A stretch of DNA of 9,069 nt, taken from NCBI GenBank assembly GCA_903970565.1, contig CAJCJE010000379.1, positions 1-9,069 on the forward strand. The letters are read 5' to 3'. Position numbers and translations under genes: made by a program. Below are positions 5,137 through 9,069 of the stretch, in pieces. Position 1 is the first letter of the stretch, and each line of letters starts with the position of its first letter. This DNA is from Candidatus Melainabacteria bacterium. Its GTDB lineage: Bacteria; Actinomycetota; Actinomycetes; Mycobacteriales; Pseudonocardiaceae. The notes below the pieces were generated by a model. The model was not told the origin of the DNA. It ran no database searches and saw only the letters and a program-made list of their open reading frames with translations.

Positions 5137-6651
5137 GTGTCCACGCTTGTTGATCTGCTCGCCGAGCACACCCGGCTGCCCGGCGCCGCCGTCGACCACC
5201 TGCAACGGGTGGTCGCCGAGTGGCAGCTACTCGCCGACCTGTCCTTCGCCGACTTCCTGCTCTGGGTTCCGCTGCCGATCGAGGACGGCGGCGTCAGCGG
5301 TCGGAAGGCGCCGCCGCAGCTGTTCATCTGCATCGCGCACGCCCGACCGACCACCGGCCTGACCGCCTACGCGGAGGACATGGTCGGCGCCGAGGTGAGT
5401 TCCGTGGAGCATCCGCAGCTGCGCCGGGCGCTCCAGGAGGCCAGGATCTGCCGCGAGGAGGACCCGGTCTGGCACCTGGGCCTGCCGGTCCGCCGCGAGG
5501 TCATCCCGGTGCTGTTCGGTCAGCGGGTGATCGCGGTGCTCAGCCGGGACACCAACCTCGCGGTGCCGAGGGTGCCCAGCTCGCTGGAGATCGCCTATCT
5601 CGGTGGCGCGGCCGACCTGTGTCAGATGGTCGCGGACGGCACCTTCCCCAGCGACGAACCCTCGCCGGGCGTGCACACCAGCCCCCGGGTCGGCGACGGC
5701 CTGATCCGGTTGGACGCGGCCGGCGCGGTAGTGTTCGCCAGTCCGAACGCGCTGTCGGCCTACCACCGGATGGGACATGCCGCCGACCTGATCGGCGTCC
5801 GGCTCTCCCCGCTGACCCGCTCGCTGATCGCCGACCCGTTCGACGCGACCGAGGTCGGCACCCGGATCAGGGACGCCCTCGACGGCCGGGCGAGTACCAG
5901 GGTCGAGGCGGAGGCCCGGCCCGGCGCGACCGTGCTTTTTCGCGCGCTTCCCTTGCAGCCCAAGGGAAAGGCCGCTGGCGCGCTGGTGCTGGTCCGCGAT
6001 GTCACCGAACTGAAGCGGCGCGATCGGCAGCTGTTGTCCAAGGACGCGACCATCCGGGAGATTCACCACCGGGTGAAGAACAACCTCCAGACCGTCGCGG
6101 CCCTGCTGCGCCTTCAGTCTCGTCGGGTGGCCAGCGAGAGCGCGCGCGAAGCGCTGACTGAGTCAGTCCGCCGGGTCACCTCGATCGCGATGGTGCACGA
6201 GACCCTGGCCCAGTCCGTCGACGAGCGGGTCAACCTCGACCAGCTCGTCGATCAGATCGTGCCGATGATGGGCGATCTGGCCGGCACCGACGGCCGGGTG
6301 ACCGTCCGCCGGGAAGGCGAGTTCGGCGTCGTGTCAGCCGAACGGGCTACCGCGTTGGTGTTGGTGCTGACCGAGTTGCTACAGAACGCATTCGAACATG
6401 CCTACCCGGCTCCGCAACGAGGGTCGGTGGTGCTGCATGTCGAGCGGGGCGCCAAATGGCTGGATGTGGTGATCTCCGACAGCGGCACCGGCCTGCCGCG
6501 CGGATTCTCGCTGGAACGCACCGAGCGGTTGGGGTTGCAGATCGTGCGCACCCTGGTCGACAGCGAACTGCGTGGCTCGCTGTCGTTGCGGCGCAGGGAA
6601 CAGGGCGGCACCGAAGCACTGTTGCGCGTCCCGCTGCGCCAGCCCCGCTGA
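5137..6651 (+). CDS. pdtaS: Cytosolic sensor histidine kinase PdtaS
   Basis: PdtaS phosphorylates the RNA-binding ANTAR response regulator PdtaR, a two-component system that acts at antitermination rather than on promoters. The 504-residue protein matches M. tuberculosis PdtaS (Rv3220c, 501) end to end. It opens with LAEHTRLPGAAVDHL and a GAF domain (about 10-170). A PAS domain follows at about 185-295 (DGLIRLDAAG, ASPNALSAYHRMG). The HisKA_2 dimerisation segment is STKDATIREIHHRVKNN-like, reading KDATIREIHHRVKNNLQTV here, with the phospho-acceptor at His310 or His311. The ATPase domain has the N box TELLQNAFEHA (Asn417), the G1 box DSGTGLP (448-454) and the G2 box LGLQIVRTL. There are no membrane segments, so it is soluble. 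GTG 5137 is supported by homology, although the ribosome binding site is weak. pdtaR is not in the window; in M. tuberculosis it is also unlinked. Confidence 0.97.
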   Translation: MSTLVDLLAEHTRLPGAAVDHLQRVVAEWQLLADLSFADFLLWVPLPIEDGGVSGRKAPPQLFICIAHARPTTGLTAYAEDMVGAEVSSVEHPQLRRALQEARICREEDPVWHLGLPVRREVIPVLFGQRVIAVLSRDTNLAVPRVPSSLEIAYLGGAADLCQMVADGTFPSDEPSPGVHTSPRVGDGLIRLDAAGAVVFASPNALSAYHRMGHAADLIGVRLSPLTRSLIADPFDATEVGTRIRDALDGRASTRVEAEARPGATVLFRALPLQPKGKAAGALVLVRDVTELKRRDRQLLSKDATIREIHHRVKNNLQTVAALLRLQSRRVASESAREALTESVRRVTSIAMVHETLAQSVDERVNLDQLVDQIVPMMGDLAGTDGRVTVRREGEFGVVSAERATALVLVLTELLQNAFEHAYPAPQRGSVVLHVERGAKWLDVVISDSGTGLPRGFSLERTERLGLQIVRTLVDSELRGSLSLRRREQGGTEALLRVPLRQPR

Positions 6652-6659
6652 CTCCGGAT

Positions 6660-6673
6660 CGAACAAATGTTCG
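6660..6673. promoter_or_regulatory. SOS-box-like palindrome (CGAAC-N4-GTTCG)
   Basis: CGAACAAATGTTCG is a perfect match to the core LexA operator of Gram-positive and actinobacterial species. It lies 8 bp after the pdtaS stop and 12 bp before the terminator stem. No gene start lies close downstream on either strand, so it has no obvious target. It could be a chance match, or could control a small or antisense RNA. Confidence 0.45.
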
Positions 6674-6685
6674 CCACGGTTTTTC

Positions 6686-6732
6686 GCCACGGCTGAACCC
6701 GGTTACTTCAGGTAACCGGGTTCAGCCGTGGC
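6686..6732. terminator. Terminator of the carrier-pdtaS operon, 21-bp perfect stem
   Basis: The arms 6686-6706 and 6712-6732 are exact reverse complements around a TTCAG loop. It starts 34 nt after the pdtaS stop, a typical place for factor-independent termination in actinobacteria. There is no following U-tract. Confidence 0.88.
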
Positions 6733-6738
6733 CGCGCG

Positions 6739-6767
6739 TCATTGGTATCTATTCAAACCAATGAATA
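6739..6767. repeat. AT-rich patch with two overlapping inverted repeats
   Basis: TCATTGGT (6739-6746) and ACCAATGA (6757-6764) form an 8-bp inverted repeat. TATTCA (6750-6755) and TGAATA (6762-6767) form a second that overlaps it, so only one can fold at a time. The surrounding 42 bp (6739-6780) has only 12 G/C bases (29%), far below the rest of the window. Function unknown. Confidence 0.4.
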
Positions 6768-6817
6768 AAAATGACGTTAGGGAAATCCTTCGGGTGGCTT
6801 CGTTGCCGGACAGCAGT

Positions 6818-6853
6818 AAGGGCCTGACATCGTGGTCGCGATGTCAGGCCCTT
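6818..6853. terminator. Hairpin with a 15-bp perfect stem
   Basis: AAGGGCCTGACATCG (6818-6832) and CGATGTCAGGCCCTT (6839-6853) enclose a 6-nt TGGTCG loop. It lies 150 nt beyond the whiB1 stop on the minus strand and 86 nt beyond the pdtaS terminator on the plus strand. It is probably a bidirectional back-up terminator that separates the two convergent units. Confidence 0.75.
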
Positions 6854-6994
6854 CCGCGTACTACGGCTTGTGGTCTAGCTGATCCCGTTTCGCGAGGCAG
6901 GGCCTCGTTCCAGAGATCTGGGGGTTGCCCCCCGGAGGTGCGGCGGAACGCAGTGGCTCGCACTGTCGCGAGCATGAGCCCAGCCGTGAAACAA

Positions 6995-7012
6995 CAACGT
7001 CCTCAGACGTTG
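6995..7012 (-). terminator. Intrinsic terminator overlapping the whiB1 stop codon
   Basis: Read on the minus strand, CAACGTC-TGAG-GACGTTG is a 7-bp hairpin whose loop contains the whiB1 TGA stop. It is followed by TTGTTTC, a short T-rich run rare in this GC-rich window. The left stem arm is made by the last whiB1 codons. This could trim the whiB1 mRNA right at its stop codon. Confidence 0.5.
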
Positions 7013-7254
7013 GTCCTGGCCCTGGTCCGGTTGCGGCGCTTCAGGGCGCGTCGCTCATCTTCACTCATGCCGCCCCAAACACCTGCGTCCTGACCACTTT
7101 CCAGTGCCCAGGTAAGGCAACCGGAAGCGACCGGGCAGCGGCGGCACACAGTCTTCGCCTCGGCGATCTGCAGGAGCGCGGGACCACTGTTCCCAACCGG
7201 GAAGAACAGTTCAGGGTCCTCGTCACGGCAGGCCGCGCGGTGGCGCCAGTCCAT
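7003..7254 (-). CDS. whiB1: Iron-sulfur transcription regulator WhiB1
   Basis: WhiB1 carries a [4Fe-4S] cluster that reacts with nitric oxide. It binds region 4 of the primary sigma factor to modulate transcription, and it is essential in M. tuberculosis; the Streptomyces counterpart is WblE. The 83-residue protein is almost the same as M. tuberculosis WhiB1 (84). It starts MDWRHRAACRDEDPELFFPV and has cluster ligands Cys9, Cys37, Cys40 and Cys46 (C-x2-C-x5-C for the last three). The turn GVWGGM (58-63) is followed by a basic tail (RRALKRRNRTRAR) for DNA binding. ATG 7254-7252 has GAGGAG about 9 nt upstream. A TTGACA promoter and a CRP-like site lie 65-100 bp upstream, fitting known CRP control of whiB1 in M. 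tuberculosis. The stop codon sits in a terminator hairpin. The gene is convergent with pdtaS. Confidence 0.98.
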   Translation of the reverse strand: MDWRHRAACRDEDPELFFPVGNSGPALLQIAEAKTVCRRCPVASGCLTWALESGQDAGVWGGMSEDERRALKRRNRTRARTNV

Positions 7255-7272
7255 TTTTGGTGCTCCTCACAA

Positions 7273-7290
7273 GGCGTGTTTCAACACGCC
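7273..7290 (-). promoter_or_regulatory. Hairpin in the whiB1 5' leader next to the ribosome binding site
   Basis: GGCGTGTT and AACACGCC form an 8-bp inverted repeat (GGCGTGTTTCAACACGCC on the plus strand). In the whiB1 mRNA it ends a few bases before the GAGGAG ribosome binding site. It could stabilise the leader or set translation efficiency; a DNA operator is the other possibility. Confidence 0.4.
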
Positions 7291-7319
7291 ATTCGTCGTG
7301 GGTGGGTCATCGGGGTGCT

Positions 7320-7335
7320 TGTGAATACTTTCACG
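7320..7335. promoter_or_regulatory. CRP-family operator (TGTGA-N6-TCACG) upstream of whiB1
   Basis: TGTGAATACTTTCACG matches the CRP/Rv3676 consensus TGTGA-N6-TCACA with one mismatch in the last base. M. tuberculosis whiB1 is known to be controlled by CRP through upstream sites. Here the site overlaps the predicted -10, which would suggest repression if that promoter is correct. Confidence 0.65.
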
Positions 7336-7352
7336 AACCACGTTGATGTCAA
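7324..7352 (-). promoter_or_regulatory. Candidate whiB1 promoter with consensus -35
   Basis: On the minus strand TTGACA (7352-7347) is a perfect sigma-70-type -35. At 17 nt spacing the -10 would be AGTATT (7329-7324) and at 18 nt GTATTC; neither is a perfect TAnnnT. Transcription would begin near 7315, giving a leader of about 60 nt. The -10 lies inside the CRP-like palindrome. Confidence 0.5.
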
Positions 7353-7369
7353 GGGGTTTTGACCAACCC

Positions 7370-7385
7370 GGTGAGAGAACTCACC
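7370..7385 (-). terminator. Small hairpin downstream of the lipid kinase gene
   Basis: GGTGAG (7370-7375) and CTCACC (7380-7385) form a 6-bp stem with an AGAA loop, about 94 nt past the lipid kinase stop and upstream of the whiB1 promoter. It may terminate the kinase transcript, but the stem is short. Confidence 0.3.
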
Positions 7386-7478
7386 CGAAAGATCGAAGAA
7401 CCAGGTAACGCGGATTCGCTGTGCGACGGGTGTGATCAGCGTAAAACCACACGTAATCGCTACCAGGTCACAGGCCGG

Positions 7479-8405
7479 TCACAGGGCAACCCGCAGTGCA
7501 TCTGGCACTGAAAAGAAGTCTACCGCGTTTTGCTCGCCGAGGAGATCACCATCGACCTGAACTCGCACCGATTGGGTGGATGTCACCCGGATGTGTGGCA
7601 CATCCTCGCGATACAGCAGGTTGCGGCCCTTCGGCTGGGACGCTCCACGCAGCACCTGGCTGCCGTGTCGAACGATCGTGCTGGGCGCGAGGCGACGAAG
7701 CGCGAATAGGCCCAGGCCCCGATCAAATGAACAACCGGGGATCAACCGCAACGGCTTGGTACCCAGATAGGTCCACGGATCGGTATTGCAGACAAAGGCG
7801 AGACGAATGCCGGATACCGGTTGTTCACCGGCAAGCTCGACGGTCAGCTCGGGTCCGCCGCGCAGTTGGCGCAGGTACTGGGTGACCGCGGTGCGCACGT
7901 ACAGCGCGGGGCTGGCTTCCTTGCTGCGCCTGCGCTCGACCGCCGCGACGACCTCGGCGTCCCAGCCGACTCCCGCGTTGAAGGTGAACCAGCGGTCATT
8001 GACCCGGCCGAGGCCGATCCTGCGACTGTGCCCCGTCTCGATGGCCTGGAGCAGCCGGTGGGTCGCCTCGACCGGATCGCGCGGCAGACCCAGCGCCCCG
8101 GCGAACACGTTGGCCGACCCGCCGGGCACCACGCCGAGCATCGGGATGTCGGGGTCGATACGGCGCGGGTCGGACCCGCTGAGCAGGCCGTTGACCACCT
8201 CGTTGACCGTGCCGTCGCCGCCGTGCGCGACGACGAGGTCAAAGCCGTCCCGGCTCGCCTGCGCGGCGGCCTCGGCGGCATGGCCTCGGTGGCTGGTTTC
8301 CAGGATCTCCAGCTTCACGTCACTGGCCAGGGCGTGCGCCAGCACATCCCGGCCGGCCGGCGTAGTCGCCGTCGCCTGCGGATTGACCACCAGTAGGGCA
8401 AGCAC
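7479..8405 (-). CDS. Diacylglycerol/sphingoid lipid kinase family protein (LCB5/YegS-like)
   Basis: This family transfers phosphate from ATP to lipid hydroxyls such as diacylglycerol; the real substrate here is unknown. The 308-residue length is typical. Visible motifs are LLVVNPQATATT at the N-terminus (nucleotide-binding NP-x-A), HGGDGTVNEVVNG (61-73, the family GGDGT active-site loop), GVVPGGSANVFAGALGLP (about 91-108), FNAGVGWDAEVV in mid-protein and VQVDGD near the C-terminus. No membrane segment is seen, so it is probably a peripheral membrane enzyme. The start is GTG 8405: an in-frame TAG lies just upstream and there is no Shine-Dalgarno. TAGTCT sits 6 nt before the GTG, so transcript and protein may begin at the same base. 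The M. tuberculosis counterpart by position is Rv3218. It runs toward whiB1 on the same strand with a 224-bp gap. Confidence 0.92.
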   Translation of the reverse strand: MLALLVVNPQATATTPAGRDVLAHALASDVKLEILETSHRGHAAEAAAQASRDGFDLVVAHGGDGTVNEVVNGLLSGSDPRRIDPDIPMLGVVPGGSANVFAGALGLPRDPVEATHRLLQAIETGHSRRIGLGRVNDRWFTFNAGVGWDAEVVAAVERRRSKEASPALYVRTAVTQYLRQLRGGPELTVELAGEQPVSGIRLAFVCNTDPWTYLGTKPLRLIPGCSFDRGLGLFALRRLAPSTIVRHGSQVLRGASQPKGRNLLYREDVPHIRVTSTQSVRVQVDGDLLGEQNAVDFFSVPDALRVAL

Positions 8406-8817
8406 CCAGCCAGACTAAGCGCACTTGCGGCGCCGCTGGGGGCCGCTGTCACCCAGCGCACACACCACCCTTGGTGGGTGACCCTCACCCAGGCAGCCCA
8501 GCGCTCCTTCCTCTGCCCCGCGTCACCGGTTGCGTACGAAGACGCCTCCGATGCGTTGCCAGCGCGGCTGCCACCGTGACGAGTGCACCCAGACGACCCA
8601 TCTGCTCGCCGACGAAGCGGACCTGCGCCCTGAGATCATCCCTCGCGGCTCGGGGGATGCGAATCGGCCGACCGGGTGGCCTACGATCGGTCCAGCAGGT
8701 CACCGGGAGTGGTTGGCTGCGGTAGTGCCGACCGCCTGGTTCCGTTGCTGCTGAAAGGTTACTGCTCAAGGCTGTAAGTCCGTTGCTCCGTTCGCTCGCG
8801 CAGAGAGGCCGCCTGCC
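8406..8817. other. Long divergent intergenic region, no convincing gene
   Basis: This 412-bp gap must hold the promoters of the lipid kinase (-) and of the membrane protein gene (+). Next to the kinase gene are TAGTCT (a possible -10) and a cluster of inverted repeats (8434-8490). TACGAT at 8682-8687 is a possible plus-strand -10 with no good -35. A 94-codon minus-strand frame (8769-8485, TTG start) is open and yields a plausible amphipathic stretch (RDDLRAQVRFVGEQMGRL) in its middle. However, it lacks a good start, ribosome binding site or recognised family, and codon bias is mixed, so I do not call it. Confidence 0.4.
8434..8490. promoter_or_regulatory. Cluster of GGGTGA/TCACCC inverted repeats upstream of the lipid kinase gene
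   Basis: CGCTGGG (8434-8440) pairs with CCCAGCG (8452-8458). GTCACCC (8448-8454) pairs with GGGTGAC (8476-8482). GGGTGA (8476-8481) pairs with TCACCC (8485-8490) around CCC, and CCACC pairs with GGTGG (8465-8477). Repeated TCACCC/GGGTGA half-sites within 45 bp suggest a regulator binding region, 30-85 bp upstream of the kinase start. Confidence 0.35.
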
Positions 8818-9069
8818 GTGGTTGTCGAATCCGCCGCTCCGGCGTCGGTCCGGGTCGCCGGGGTACTGGTCGGCCTACAGGGCCTGGCCGGGGTCGGCTA
8901 CGCGGTCGCGGTGCTCGTCGGCTCCTTCACCAATCCCGGGGCCGGTGTCGGCAATCTCTATGCCGAGGCCGGCTTCTTCCTGGTGCTCGCCGCGTGCGTG
9001 ATCGCGGTGGCGGTCGGCCTGCTGCGCGGCCAGCCCTGGACCCGCACCCCGGCCACCGTGTTGCAGCTG
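8818..9069 (+). CDS. Integral membrane protein, N-terminal part (Rv3217c-like by position)
   Basis: GTG 8818 is preceded by GAGAGG at 8803-8808 with 9 nt spacing, and the frame stays open for all 84 codons to the window edge. The product begins with a short polar N-terminus (residues 1-11). A hydrophobic helix follows (about 12-36, rich in Gly, Val, Leu and Ala), then a small loop with FTNPGAGVGN, and a second helix (about 50-69, AGFFLVLAACVIAVAVGLL). A basic, Trp-containing turn (RGQPWTRTP) follows the second helix. This is a multi-spanning membrane protein of unknown role. Its position next to the lipid kinase and whiB1 matches M. tuberculosis Rv3217c. The C-terminus is outside the window, so topology and family cannot be settled. 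Confidence 0.85.
   Translation, partial: MVVESAAPASVRVAGVLVGLQGLAGVGYAVAVLVGSFTNPGAGVGNLYAEAGFFLVLAACVIAVAVGLLRGQPWTRTPATVLQL

Larger units (their letters stand above)
6733..6994. other. Non-coding region between the convergent pdtaS and whiB1 units
   Basis: I find no convincing gene here on either strand. It holds the AT-rich inverted repeats, a 15-bp-stem hairpin (6818-6853) and two small hairpins: CGAGGC/GCCTCG (6893-6898 and 6902-6907) and GGGGG/CCCCC near 6920-6935. The stretch 6854-6994 lies between two terminator-like hairpins on the whiB1 strand and could be a whiB1 3' RNA tail or a small RNA, but no promoter is clear. Confidence 0.4.

Noticed and set aside
4590..5354. 254-codon minus-strand frame overlapping bL37, the biotinyl carrier and pdtaS
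   Set aside because: It conflicts with three supported genes and shows no recognisable domain.
5227..6069. 280-codon minus-strand frame across pdtaS
   Set aside because: It is a shadow of pdtaS, which matches its family along its full length.
6910..6945. C-rich hairpin considered as part of a 6C small RNA
   Set aside because: Only one C-rich element is seen; the 6C RNA family needs two hairpins with C-rich loops.
6728..7093. 121-codon plus-strand frame through the AT-rich patch and into whiB1
   Set aside because: It passes through a terminator hairpin and runs antisense to whiB1, with no ribosome binding site or domain.
7466..7485. Direct repeat GGTCACAGG twice, 11 bp apart, considered as a second CRP region
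   Set aside because: The half-sites are direct, not inverted, and the second overlaps the lipid kinase stop codon; no CRP dyad forms.
8783..9001. 72-codon plus-strand frame near the right edge
   Set aside because: It is in a different frame from the membrane protein at 8818, which has a good ribosome binding site and clear membrane helices.
1..9069. CRISPR array, insertion sequence, tRNA/rRNA, phage or defence system
   Set aside because: I found no regularly spaced repeats, transposase, integrase, tRNA cloverleaf or known defence genes; the region is a conserved chromosomal block.

Overview
The window looks like chromosomal DNA from a high-GC actinobacterium. GC is near 70% with strong G/C at third codon positions and frequent GTG starts. 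The gene set is one found in mycobacteria and their relatives: sigR/sigH with a zinc anti-sigma factor, the tiny ribosomal protein bL37, the PdtaS kinase and WhiB1. Gene content and order closely resemble the M. tuberculosis stretch from aroA (Rv3227) through SRAP, sigH, TB7.3, pdtaS, whiB1 and Rv3218 to Rv3217c. The protein details (121-residue RsrA-like factor, 504-residue PdtaS) would suit Pseudonocardiales, but the genus cannot be fixed from sequence reading alone.

Layout. 1-967 (-): most of aroA (EPSP synthase), cut by the left edge. 985-1016: a perfect 13-bp inverted repeat in the divergent promoter region. 1095-1871 (+): SRAP-domain DNA-protein crosslinking protein. 1914-2525 (+): small alpha/beta hydrolase. 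2594-3070 (-): YbaK-type tRNA deacylase. 3071-3376: divergent regulatory region with an excellent SigR-type promoter. 3377-4401 (+): sigR and its anti-sigma factor rsrA, overlapping by 4 nt. 4403-4531: palindrome and strong bidirectional terminator. 4544-4618 (-): a 24-codon gene for ribosomal protein bL37. 4905-6651 (+): biotinyl/lipoyl carrier protein and the sensor kinase PdtaS. 6652-7002: non-coding, with a LexA-type palindrome, terminators and an AT-rich patch. 7003-7254 (-): whiB1 with a CRP-like site in its promoter. 7479-8405 (-): diacylglycerol-kinase-family lipid kinase. 8406-8817: a long intergenic region. 8818-9069 (+): start of a membrane protein cut by the right edge.

How it works together. 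The core is a conserved sensing and regulation block: SigR/RsrA for thiol-oxidative stress, WhiB1 as an iron-sulfur/NO-responsive regulator, and PdtaS as a cytosolic sensor kinase. Around them are housekeeping genes for aromatic amino acids, abasic-site protection, translation quality control and the ribosome. I see no mobile element, CRISPR array, rRNA, tRNA or defence island. The novelty lies in small and regulatory features: the bL37 micro-gene, a probable leaderless extended SigR isoform, an orphan SOS-box-like palindrome, the aroA/SRAP operator-like repeat and the whiB1 control region.
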